Positions 23,894-30,898 of a stretch of DNA of 37,529 bases are shown here, one piece after another. The DNA is taken from positions 1 to 37,529 of the forward strand of contig DAOSWM010000028.1 of NCBI GenBank assembly GCA_035380045.1, given 5' to 3'. The position numbers and the translations under genes are program-made. The notes under the pieces are model-generated. The model made no database searches. It was not told the origin of the DNA and saw nothing but the letters and a program-made list of their open reading frames with translations. This DNA is from DAOSWM01 sp035380045 (GTDB lineage Bacteria > Bacteroidota > Bacteroidia > Bacteroidales > Tenuifilaceae). Within the stretch, counting starts at the first letter, position 1, and every line of letters begins with the position of its first letter.

Positions 23894-24637
23894 TTGGAGA
23901 ACAACGACAACATACTAAAAAAAATTAGAGAGATTGTAGGAAATGCAGCCGAAAACTTCAGCATTTTAGAACATCAGGTTGATGTGAAGGTGCAAATTGA
24001 GTACTTCGATTTTTCAAGGAACCATCCTTCACCAGATGATCCTGAGCTAGAAATTCAGCGCGAAGAGCTACTGTATTCCACCGAAGTTTCCCTTGAAGAA
24101 AAGAAATCGTTACTAGTTAGCTTGGCTTCGTTTGATAAGCCGGAGGCTTACCGGGTTATTGAGCGTTTTGTACCTAAGGCTGAGGAAGGCCTAAAAGAGT
24201 GGGCGCTTATGGCCTTGCAGGAAAGTAGAATGTTGCTTGAATCGAAGTTGCTTGATGAGCAGCAGGTTTTTATTTCAACAGGGCTGGGTGGAGGAAACGG
24301 AAAGTTAAGGTATTTTGTGGTTGTTTTCTCCTATTCGGGAGAACCATTTACACAAACACAAAAGGAATTGCTGAGAAGTGAGTTCGAGTTTACCTTGCCA
24401 AAGTTTAAAGCTGAGGTTGAAGAGATTCGCTTCGAATTAAACTATGCTACCCTTATGGCATTGGTTCCATTGGATGTTCCTGTTAAGGAGCCCTTCGATG
24501 CTACAATTAGTGAATGTAACTCCTTGGGAGAATTTGTGCACGAAGGTTTCATTATTACAAATGTTAAAAAGTTAACGAGTAACGAAATAGAAGAGATAAA
24601 AAAAAATCCCCCATCAGAAACCTTTGATGTGGAATAA
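23894..24637 (+). CDS. Conserved-looking protein of unknown function, TTG start
   Basis: 247 residues; I do not recognise the family. There is no signal peptide or membrane segment. The first half is acidic and helical, with EEKKSLLVSLASFDKPEAYRVIERF and GLKEWALMALQESRMLLESK suggesting HEAT-like helical pairs. The second half has FISTGLGGGNGKLRYFVVVFS, a Gly-rich turn before a strand, then IRFELNYATLMALVPLDVP. The start is taken as TTG, since no ATG precedes the conserved-looking region. It is transcribed divergently from feoAB across 164 bp and ends at a shared terminator. Confidence 0.72.
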   Translation: MENNDNILKKIREIVGNAAENFSILEHQVDVKVQIEYFDFSRNHPSPDDPELEIQREELLYSTEVSLEEKKSLLVSLASFDKPEAYRVIERFVPKAEEGLKEWALMALQESRMLLESKLLDEQQVFISTGLGGGNGKLRYFVVVFSYSGEPFTQTQKELLRSEFEFTLPKFKAEVEEIRFELNYATLMALVPLDVPVKEPFDATISECNSLGEFVHEGFIITNVKKLTSNEIEEIKKNPPSETFDVE

Positions 24638-24640
24638 AAA

Positions 24641-24668
24641 AAGCTGGTTTATGCCAGCTTCTATGTTT
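24641..24668. terminator. Bidirectional terminator between convergent genes
   Basis: AAGCTGG (24641-24647) and CCAGCTT (24654-24660) pair around a 6-nt loop. A-rich sequence lies on one side and a T-rich run on the other, so it can serve both the gene at 23894 and the PUR-family gene on the minus strand. Confidence 0.8.
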
Positions 24669-24687
24669 TTTTTCAACTGCTCAATTC

Positions 24688-25071
24688 CTATTTACCATCA
24701 AGGTCATCAAAACTAATGTTGGTGAACTCGTTTTGAACTGTTACTGCTTCCTCCTCGTTAATAGGGTTGTGGTTGGTTGATTCAATGCCCTGGTTTTCTT
24801 TGATAAACTCTACAACCTCGGATAGCCCTTCGCTAAATTTCTCAAAATCTTCCTTGTATAAGAAAATTTTATGTTTTTCAAAGAAAAATTTACCTTCACG
24901 TCCCATCCTTTTCTTACTTTCGGTAATGGTAAGGTAAAACTCGTTTCGGCGAGTGGCTTTTACATCAAAAAAATAGGTTCGTTTGCCTGCACGTACAACC
25001 TTCGAATAAACGTCTTCGCGATCTTCTCTTTCTAAACCTTCCAGGTTATTTAATTCTTCAGTCATCTTCAT
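24688..25071 (-). CDS. DUF3276 / PUR-family nucleic-acid-binding protein
   Basis: 127 residues. The core RAGKRTYFFDVKATRRNEFYLTITESKKR...GKFFFEKHKIFLYKEDFEKF (about residues 27-85) is the single PUR repeat of DUF3276, found in Bacteroidota and related to the Borrelia regulator BpuR and eukaryotic Pur-alpha. Members bind single-stranded DNA or RNA and can act as post-transcriptional regulators; which role applies here is not shown. An acidic tail follows (about 100-127). A second ATG at 25065 is an alternative start. A -7-like TATTTTTG lies at 25110-25117 on the minus strand. Confidence 0.88.
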   Translation of the reverse strand: MKMTEELNNLEGLEREDREDVYSKVVRAGKRTYFFDVKATRRNEFYLTITESKKRMGREGKFFFEKHKIFLYKEDFEKFSEGLSEVVEFIKENQGIESTNHNPINEEEAVTVQNEFTNISFDDLDGK

Positions 25072-25270
25072 TAGGTTTTATGGAGTTATTACTTTTTTTA
25101 TACGCCGTTCAAAAATAGAAAAATATTTTTTGCAATAGCATAGATAAATCAATATTTTGTTAAAATGTTTTAACTGAAAACGTTTGAGTTCCTCGTATGC
25201 CTTTAGTAGATAATATTTTATACATTGTAAACTAGGAATATATAATGAATTTTAGTTCCAATTTTGCATT

Positions 25271-25305
25271 TTTGTTTTATTATGCATTTTTTGAGTGTAT
25301 CTTTG
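25271..25305 (+). promoter_or_regulatory. Promoter of the nusB-yajC transcript
   Basis: -33 TTTG (25271-25274) and -7 TATCTTTG (25298-25305) match the consensus with a 23-nt spacer, slightly long. The implied start near 25312 supports the ATG at 25343. Further upstream, GTTAAAA-TG-TTTTAAC (25159-25174) is a short dyad of unknown role. Confidence 0.5.
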
Positions 25306-25342
25306 CAAACTAATTAAGTCAGCAATACTTTCCGTTCTTAAA

Positions 25343-26302
25343 ATGATAAGTAGACGATTACTCAGGATTAAAACCCTCCAAATTCTTTTCGCTTTTTTTA
25401 GGGGCGAGGGCGATTCGCTTAGCAAAGCACAATCTGAATTAACGCATAGCAACCGAAAGGCGTACGATTTGTACCATTACCTTTTTTTACTTCTTTTAGA
25501 GCTTCGAGATTACGCTGAAAAACGTATTGAGATTGCCCGCCAGAAGCATATGCCAACCCATGAGGATTTGCATCCCAATACTCGTTTTATTGATAATAGT
25601 ATATTGAGTATAATATCAGATAATGAGCATCTTAGAAGTTACCTTGGTACGCATAAACTTAGCTGGGTGAATTACCCCGAACTCGTTAAGAAGTTATACC
25701 AGAAGGTTACCGCATCGGATTACTATACACAATACATGGAAGCCACCACTTCATCGTTTATCGACGATAAGCAGCTTATTGTAAACATCCTTTCAAAGGA
25801 ACTCAACAATTTTGAAGATTTTATGCAATGTTTGGAGGAGCAGAGTATATACTGGGTTGATGATGTTGATTTTATGATTGGAATGGTTGTAAAAACTTTA
25901 AAAAAATTCAAGGAAAATCAGGATCCTTCAGCACCTCTTCTCCCCATGTTCAAGAATGCCGATGACGAGGACTTCGCCAATAAGTTACTTCGTAAAGTGA
26001 TCCTTAATCATAGTGAAAATATAAAAGTAATCGACAAGTTTACCCGAAACTGGGATGTGGAGCGAATTGCCAGCATGGATATTCTTATTATGGAAATGGC
26101 AATTTGTGAAATTCTTGAATTCCCTTCCGTTCCTGTAAAAGTTAGTTTTAATGAGTACATAGAAATTAGTAAGTACTATAGCACTGACCAGAGCAGCACT
26201 TTCATTAATGGGGTTCTCGATAAAATAATTGAATCGTTTCGGGCTGATAATCATATTAATAAACAGGGGCGTGGACTGTTGGGGGAGGAAACTGAAGAGT
26301 AA
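25343..26302 (+). CDS. nusB: Transcription antitermination factor NusB (long Bacteroidota form)
   Basis: 319 residues from the ATG at 25343; the in-frame ATG at 25295 lies before the predicted transcription start. The N-terminal SRRLLRIKTLQILFAFF and the C-terminal NusB signature are clear: WDVERIASMDILIMEMAICE, then PVKVSFNEYIEISKYYS and FINGVLDKI. NusB binds boxA RNA with NusE (ribosomal protein S10) and supports antitermination of rRNA operons. It is more than twice the length of E. coli NusB because of a long helical insert between the two regions, a form usual in this phylum. It heads the nusB-DUF1573-yajC cluster. Confidence 0.92.
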   Translation: MISRRLLRIKTLQILFAFFRGEGDSLSKAQSELTHSNRKAYDLYHYLFLLLLELRDYAEKRIEIARQKHMPTHEDLHPNTRFIDNSILSIISDNEHLRSYLGTHKLSWVNYPELVKKLYQKVTASDYYTQYMEATTSSFIDDKQLIVNILSKELNNFEDFMQCLEEQSIYWVDDVDFMIGMVVKTLKKFKENQDPSAPLLPMFKNADDEDFANKLLRKVILNHSENIKVIDKFTRNWDVERIASMDILIMEMAICEILEFPSVPVKVSFNEYIEISKYYSTDQSSTFINGVLDKIIESFRADNHINKQGRGLLGEETEE

Positions 26303-26323
26303 GAAAAATTGACAACCCAAGTA

Positions 26324-26788
26324 ATGAAATTTAATAATATATTAATTTACTGGTTCAACCCAATTATTATTGTAGCAACTTTTTTGCATGTAGCTATGTT
26401 ACTCTCATGTAATAGTGTTCAAAAAAAGGAAATTTCTGAAAATAACGAACAAATTCATGAGCAGGACTCTACAATGTACGCTCACTTGCATTTTTTTGAA
26501 GATTTCTACGACTTCGGTTCCATTAAGCAGGGTGAAGTGGTTTCATACACTTTTAAGTTTACAAATACTGGAAATAGCCCGCTAGTTATTAAGGATATAA
26601 TCCCCGATTGCGGATGCACAAAATCGAAGGTAAGCAGTAAATTGGTGAAACCCAACGAGGTGGAAACAATTGAGGTAATATTCGATAGCTCGGGTTGGAG
26701 GGGGGTGCAATATAAATCCATTACTGTTAGTTCGAATGGAAAGATAAAAGAGAAATCTGTTACCATAAAAGCCAATGTAGTTATATAG
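26324..26788 (+). CDS. DUF1573 domain lipoprotein
   Basis: 154 residues from the ATG at 26324; the frame also opens at a TTG at 26309. A hydrophobic leader ends in the lipobox LLSC (Cys29). The rest is one DUF1573 domain: FYDFGSIKQGEVVSYTFKFTN, then IIPDCGCTKSK (Cys96, Cys98) and VIFDSSGWRGVQYKSITV. DUF1573 is an Ig-like beta-sandwich common in Bacteroidota envelope proteins, with no firm function. It lies 21 nt after nusB and 21 nt before yajC, so it is co-transcribed; this order is familiar in Bacteroidota. Confidence 0.88.
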   Translation: MKFNNILIYWFNPIIIVATFLHVAMLLSCNSVQKKEISENNEQIHEQDSTMYAHLHFFEDFYDFGSIKQGEVVSYTFKFTNTGNSPLVIKDIIPDCGCTKSKVSSKLVKPNEVETIEVIFDSSGWRGVQYKSITVSSNGKIKEKSVTIKANVVI

Positions 26789-26809
26789 TAAATAACCTTA
26801 AATTAATTA

Positions 26810-27130
26810 ATGATGATGAAAACTTTGTTTGTTTTTCTACAGGAACAGCCAGCCAGTGGAATGAATATGAACTTTTTCATAATGATGGCCCTTCTTATTG
26901 TAGTTTTTTACTTTTTTATGATTCGTCCACAAATGAAACGCCAAAAGGAGCTGAGAAAGTTTCAGGAATCACTCTCAAAAGGCGATAAAGTAATTATTGC
27001 CGGTGGTGTAATGGGGAAAGTGTTCGATGTGAAGGAGGATCATATTATTGTTGAAATTGATGATAATGTGAAAGTGAAAGTTATTAAGAGTAGCGTACTT
27101 CGAGATTCATCCGATCTGCAGCAGAAATAA
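26810..27130 (+). CDS. yajC: Preprotein translocase subunit YajC
   Basis: 106 residues with one transmembrane helix (about 20-39, MNFFIMMALLIVVFYFFMIRPQ) followed by the YajC signature FFMIRPQMKRQKELRKFQESLSKGDKVIIAGGVMGKV. YajC is the small accessory subunit of the SecDF-YajC complex, which assists Sec-dependent export at the inner membrane. secDF is not in the window. Alternative in-frame ATG starts lie within the first three codons. It is followed by a terminator-like hairpin. Confidence 0.94.
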   Translation: MMMKTLFVFLQEQPASGMNMNFFIMMALLIVVFYFFMIRPQMKRQKELRKFQESLSKGDKVIIAGGVMGKVFDVKEDHIIVEIDDNVKVKVIKSSVLRDSSDLQQK

Positions 27131-27149
27131 ATCAGTAAGGATACATTTG

Positions 27150-27192
27150 CAGGGTTCAGGGTCAAGTTCTGATTTTGAACCCTGTTGTTTTT
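27150..27192 (+). terminator. Terminator-like hairpin after yajC
   Basis: CAGGGTTCA (27150-27158) pairs with TGAACCCTG (27176-27184) around a 17-nt loop, followed by TTGTTTTTTG. The T run is interrupted, so termination may be partial. Confidence 0.6.
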
Positions 27193-27214
27193 GGCTAAAA
27201 TAGTAGTAAATTTG
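27184..27214 (+). promoter_or_regulatory. Candidate promoter of the ybbR-coaE transcript
   Basis: GTTG (27184-27187, 3 of 4) and TAAATTTG (27207-27214, exact -7) are spaced by 19 nt. The implied start near 27221 lies 17 nt before the TTG start codon at 27238 and immediately after the yajC hairpin. Confidence 0.45.
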
Positions 27215-27237
27215 TGGAAAAGTTTATTTGTTAGTAA

Positions 27238-28236
27238 TTGGACTCAAACCTACTCAAGCAATTTAGCGACATTATTAATCGTCGGAAAGCTCGTTTAAAC
27301 ATTCGGCTTGCCGTTTTTTCCTTCTTCCTTGTTGTTGCTACGCTCCTTTGGTACCTGAACAAGCTTAGCAACGACTATACTACTATTCTGGAGTTTCCAA
27401 TAAGAATTGTGAACAACCCGAAAGGAAAAGTTATTGTGGGGGAGCCCGCCAACTCTTTACAACTAAAGGTTACAGCATACGGCTATAATTTACTCCGTTA
27501 CAGTTTAGGTTCAAGTATGATGCCTTTAACCATCGATTTATTAAATGCTCCTGTAATTCCCCTGAGAAACTCTGAAACCAGGTACTACCTTTTAACATCC
27601 AAAATAATTCATTCTTTTGAATCGCAGCTAAGCAGCGAACTTACTTTAGAAGAGATTCAGCCCGATACAATTTTTTTTGAGTTTGCCGACCTTGTTGCTA
27701 AACGAGTAAATGTTGTTCCCGATTTAAGGGTTTCCTTTGAGCGGCAATACATGCAATCCGGTCCATTGGTTGTTGAGCCAGACACCATAACTATTAGTGG
27801 CCCCAGCTCAATTATCGATACCATTACGAATATTAAAACATTGCCTTTGGTATACGATAAATTATACCTGCCTCTTGAGGAAATGGCAACCCTTCCAAAA
27901 ATTCAGCAGGTAGGTTTCTCGCACCGTAAAGTTATGGTAAAGTTACCTGTAGAGAAATATACTGAGGCCACCATTCAGGTTCCCATAGAAATACGAAATA
28001 AACCACCTGATATCAACATTAAACTAATACCAAGTACAGTTGATTTAAAATGTAATGTAGTATTAAGCCGCTACAACTTACTTAAAAGCTCCGACTTTAC
28101 TCTCTCAGTTGAATACAAATCTATCGAAGAGAATAAATCGGGGAGGCTACGGGTTATTGTTTCTAGGAAACCTTCATATATTCATAAAATTGACTTTAAG
28201 CCCAAGTACGTTGATTTCATTATTGAGCAGAAATAA
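27238..28236 (+). CDS. YbbR-like (CdaR-type) membrane protein, TTG start
   Basis: 332 residues with a single N-terminal transmembrane helix (about 22-42, IRLAVFSFFLVVATLLWYLN) and an extracytoplasmic region built of YbbR-type beta repeats (VKLPVEKYTEATIQVPIEI, VSGPSS-like segments such as VEPDTITISGPSSIIDTI). In Gram-positive bacteria YbbR/CdaR modulates the cyclic-di-AMP synthase CdaA; that role is not demonstrated in Bacteroidota and no cdaA lies here. The start must be TTG: the codon just upstream is a stop, and no ATG precedes the membrane helix. Its TAA overlaps the coaE ATG by one base (TAATG), indicating coupling. Confidence 0.87.
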   Translation: MDSNLLKQFSDIINRRKARLNIRLAVFSFFLVVATLLWYLNKLSNDYTTILEFPIRIVNNPKGKVIVGEPANSLQLKVTAYGYNLLRYSLGSSMMPLTIDLLNAPVIPLRNSETRYYLLTSKIIHSFESQLSSELTLEEIQPDTIFFEFADLVAKRVNVVPDLRVSFERQYMQSGPLVVEPDTITISGPSSIIDTITNIKTLPLVYDKLYLPLEEMATLPKIQQVGFSHRKVMVKLPVEKYTEATIQVPIEIRNKPPDINIKLIPSTVDLKCNVVLSRYNLLKSSDFTLSVEYKSIEENKSGRLRVIVSRKPSYIHKIDFKPKYVDFIIEQK

Positions 28237-28820
28237 TGGTTATCGTTGGTGTAACAGGAGGAATTGGAAGCGGTAAATCGGTTGTGTGTGGCATTATTCG
28301 CGCAATGGGTTTTTCGGTGTTTAATGCCGATGCTGAAGCTAAATTTGTTATCGAAACCGATGATGCGGTAATTACTAGTTTGAAGAGGATTTTTGGTGAA
28401 GACGTGTACATTAACGGGAAGTATAACCGAACAAAGGTTTCCGAAATAGTTTTTTCAAATAAGGAACTATTAGCCAAGCTAAATTCAGTTGTACACTCAG
28501 CTCTTAAGCGTCGTTTCATAGAATGGCTAAATATGAATTCGAGCAGTAAAGTAGTTTTTTTCGAAGCTGCCATCCTATTTGAGAGTGGTGCAAATATGTG
28601 GGTTGATAAGGTAGTTGTTGTTACAGCACCAGAGGAACTAAGAATTCAAAGGGTAACAAAACGAGATGGACTCACTCCAGGTGAAGTGAAACTCAGAATA
28701 AACAATCAGCTTCACCAAGGGGTGTTGGTAGCGAAGAGCGACTACACGATTGATAACTCTGAAGGTAAGCTTATAGTTCCACAGGTAAATACGATAATTA
28801 GTGAACTACAATCAATATAG
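28236..28820 (+). CDS. coaE: Dephospho-CoA kinase
   Basis: 194 residues. The P-loop GGIGSGKS (8-15) in the N-terminal VIVGVTGGIGSGKSVV, the following FSVFNADAEAK with the substrate Asp, and the C-terminal VTAPEELRIQRVTKRDG identify CoaE. It phosphorylates the ribose 3'-OH of dephospho-CoA, the last step of CoA synthesis. Length is normal. The ATG overlaps the ybbR stop by one base. The gene order nusB, DUF1573, yajC, ybbR, coaE is widely shared in Bacteroidota. Confidence 0.94.
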   Translation: MVIVGVTGGIGSGKSVVCGIIRAMGFSVFNADAEAKFVIETDDAVITSLKRIFGEDVYINGKYNRTKVSEIVFSNKELLAKLNSVVHSALKRRFIEWLNMNSSSKVVFFEAAILFESGANMWVDKVVVVTAPEELRIQRVTKRDGLTPGEVKLRINNQLHQGVLVAKSDYTIDNSEGKLIVPQVNTIISELQSI

Positions 28821-28826
28821 AATTTT

Positions 28827-29540
28827 ATGGGAAAATATGGGAAATGGATAGCAGGAGGATTGGGTTGGGCATTTTTAGGCCCAATTGGGGGAATTGTTGG
28901 ATTTGCCCTGGGATCAATTCTTGATAGCTCTGAAATAAAAACGTCAACCCAACAAACACCTCGGAACAGCTTTATGGTTAGCTTGCTGGTTCTTGTTGCA
29001 GAGGTGATGAGATCCGATGGAAAGGTGCTCAAGTCGGAGTTAGACTTTGTGAAAGCCTATTTTCTAAAAAACTTTGGTGCGGCAGCCTCAAGCGAAGCAA
29101 TGATGCTTCTTCGAGATATTCTAAAACAGAATGTACCCTTGAAGGATGTTTGCCATCAAATTCGCGACAATATGGATTACTCATCGCGGCTACAGCTGGT
29201 ACACTTCCTGTTTGGCATTGCGAATGCCGACGGTATTATATCAACAAGTGAGGTTACAGTTATTTCAAACATTGCCAGCTGGATAGGAGTTACCACCGCC
29301 GATATCGATTCAATTATGGCCATGTTCATCGATAATATCGATTCGTGCTATAAGGTGCTTGAGGTGGATAGGAGCGCAACAAACGATGAAATAAAGAAAG
29401 CCTACCGAAGCATGGCAATAAAATATCATCCCGATAAGCTTAACCATTTAGGAGATGATATTAGGGCTGCTTCCGAGGAGAAATTTAAAAAAGTTAACGA
29501 GGCCTACGAAAAGATTAAGAAGGAGAGAGGTATTAAATAG
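28827..29540 (+). CDS. TerB-DnaJ (DjlA-like) co-chaperone
   Basis: 237 residues. A Gly-rich hydrophobic N terminus (about 7-32, GKWIAGGLGWAFLGPIGGIVG) may associate with the membrane. The TerB-like helical domain (about 45-155) carries the paired acidic motifs RSDGKVLKSELDFV and NADGIISTSEVTVI. The C-terminal J domain (about 170-237) has YKVLEVDRSATNDEIKKAYRSM and the HPD tripeptide in YHPDKL, needed to stimulate DnaK ATPase. Domain order matches DjlA, but the symbol is not certain. It starts 6 nt after coaE and is likely co-transcribed. Confidence 0.9.
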   Translation: MGKYGKWIAGGLGWAFLGPIGGIVGFALGSILDSSEIKTSTQQTPRNSFMVSLLVLVAEVMRSDGKVLKSELDFVKAYFLKNFGAAASSEAMMLLRDILKQNVPLKDVCHQIRDNMDYSSRLQLVHFLFGIANADGIISTSEVTVISNIASWIGVTTADIDSIMAMFIDNIDSCYKVLEVDRSATNDEIKKAYRSMAIKYHPDKLNHLGDDIRAASEEKFKKVNEAYEKIKKERGIK

Positions 29541-29582
29541 TTTTTTTTATTTTTGTATAAGTATTTACTAAACCCAAACACT

Positions 29583-30182
29583 ATGGCATTAAAGGAAATA
29601 ATGGCAATTTCGGGCTACTCTGGGCTTTTTAAGTTCGTATCCCAGGGTCGCAATGGAATTATTGTTGAATCAATGACTGATGGAAAAAGAACTCATATTC
29701 CAGCTACGGCAAAGGTGAGCGCTCTTAGTGATATCTCCATTTTCACAATGGAAGGAGAAAAGCCTCTTCGCGAAATTCTCAGCTCCATAAAGCAAAAGGA
29801 AAATGGAGGGCCAACAATTTCCCATAAATCGACAAACGATGAGTTAAAAACATTTTTCCTTTCTATTGTTCCCGATTACGATTCAGAAAGGGTTTATGTG
29901 TCGGACATAAAAAAAATTGTTACTTGGTATAATCAACTTCAGTCTGTAAATCTACTTGATTTCTCTGAAGAGGTAGAGGAAGAAATCGTTAAAGAGGAGG
30001 AAGCGAAAACTGAGGCGCATAAAGATGTTGAAGAGAAAACGAAGCCAGCAGCTAAAAAAGCAGCAACCCAGAAAAAAACTACTGTGACAGATAAAAAATC
30101 ATCTAGCGCAAAGGCTAAGTCAGCTACCGTAAAAAATGCAGCCCCAAAACGTAAAACAAGTACAAATAAAAAATCGGGATAA
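29583..30182 (+). CDS. DUF5606 protein with Lys/Ala-rich tail
   Basis: 199 residues from the ATG at 29583; an ATG at 29553 adds ten residues of no visible use. The N-terminal half (KEIMAISGYSGLFKFVSQGR, GIIVESMTDGKRTHIPA, SDISIFTMEGEKPL, KIVTWYNQLQSVN) fits the Bacteroidota DUF5606 domain of unknown function. An acidic stretch (EEVEEEIVKEEEAK) follows, then a low-complexity basic tail of Lys, Ala, Ser and Thr (about 148-199, with PAAKKAATQKK). The tail resembles those of histone H1-like proteins and may bind nucleic acid; this is inference. It ends before a strong terminator. Confidence 0.85.
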   Translation: MALKEIMAISGYSGLFKFVSQGRNGIIVESMTDGKRTHIPATAKVSALSDISIFTMEGEKPLREILSSIKQKENGGPTISHKSTNDELKTFFLSIVPDYDSERVYVSDIKKIVTWYNQLQSVNLLDFSEEVEEEIVKEEEAKTEAHKDVEEKTKPAAKKAATQKKTTVTDKKSSSAKAKSATVKNAAPKRKTSTNKKSG

Positions 30183-30200
30183 TTATTTTAATGTAAGCAA

Positions 30201-30236
30201 AAGAGGCTGCCATTATTTTGGACAGCCTCTTTTTTT
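30201..30236 (+). terminator. Rho-independent terminator after the DUF5606 gene
   Basis: AAGAGGCTG (30201-30209) pairs with CAGCCTCTT (30223-30231), followed by a T run. The upstream A-rich side may also let it act for the convergent rubredoxin gene. Confidence 0.88.
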
Positions 30237-30243
30237 GCAGTAT

Positions 30244-30402
30244 TTATATGGGTTCAAAATCGTCCTTGGTAACTCCACAAACCGGACATCTCCAGGTAGG
30301 AGGAATCTCTTCAAATGGGGTTCCGGGTATAATACCATGCTCGGGATCTCCGACGGTTGGATCATAGATGTATCCGCATACCTTACACTTGTATATTCCC
30401 AT
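30244..30402 (-). CDS. Rubredoxin
   Basis: A 52-residue protein on the minus strand starting MGIYKCKVCGYIYDPTVGDP. Two Cys-x-x-Cys knuckles, CKVCG (Cys6, Cys9) and CPVCG (Cys39, Cys42), bind one iron, and YIYDP, GTPFEEIP and W-RCPVCG-TKDDFEP are classical rubredoxin landmarks at full family length. Rubredoxins are small cytoplasmic one-electron carriers, often feeding reductases that remove superoxide, peroxide or oxygen in anaerobes. It begins 10 nt after the SiaC-like gene ends, so it is probably co-transcribed with it. It is easily missed because of its size. Confidence 0.96.
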   Translation of the reverse strand: MGIYKCKVCGYIYDPTVGDPEHGIIPGTPFEEIPPTWRCPVCGVTKDDFEPI

Positions 30403-30412
30403 ATACAATTAT

Positions 30413-30796
30413 TTAGCTAGTTATTTCCATTAGTGTTACAGGTACTTTAAGGAATGTTTTTAAATCGTTCCCTAACCCTTTAATTGTGTCATCATCTTCT
30501 TCGAAGTACCATGTAATTGATATATTATTCCCTTTTTTGTAAAAATCGTCAAGAATTTTAAGAATTGAGTATATAAAACGGTTGGAACCACTGTTGATGT
30601 ATTCAATTCTAAAGTTTACTTTAGTAAATTTTTCGGGATTTTCAACATAATTTTCAATCCACCGAACTAGGGGTTGGTAGAAGGCAACAGAATCTTCAGG
30701 TATTGAACGTCCTGAAATTTCAATAACACCAGGAGTGAAATCAACTTCGGGAGTTTTTGAGGTTCCTTTTATGTACAAACGATTTAACATTGTCAT
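30413..30796 (-). CDS. SiaC-family (DUF1987) regulatory phosphoprotein
   Basis: 127 residues. The start LNRLYIKGTSKTPEVDFTPGVIEISGRSIPED and the later VNFRIEYINSGSNRFIYSILKIL and ITWYFEEDDDTIKGLGNDL match DUF1987/SiaC. In Pseudomonas, SiaC is a small protein whose phosphorylation state, set by the kinase SiaB and phosphatase SiaA, controls a partner enzyme and cell aggregation; the phosphoacceptor there is a Thr in the loop that corresponds roughly to NSGSN here (Ser69 and Ser71 are candidates). No SiaA or SiaB homologue is in the window. It lies 102 bp downstream of the sensor kinase gene and upstream of rubredoxin. Confidence 0.85.
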   Translation of the reverse strand: MTMLNRLYIKGTSKTPEVDFTPGVIEISGRSIPEDSVAFYQPLVRWIENYVENPEKFTKVNFRIEYINSGSNRFIYSILKILDDFYKKGNNISITWYFEEDDDTIKGLGNDLKTFLKVPVTLMEITS

Positions 30797-30898
30797 AATT
30801 TGTTGGTTAATACCATTCCTAAAGTTGTAAAGTTATAAAAAAGTTTCTCAAAACAAGCAAGTACCTTTGAAAAAGGAACGAGTATCGATGTAAATTTT

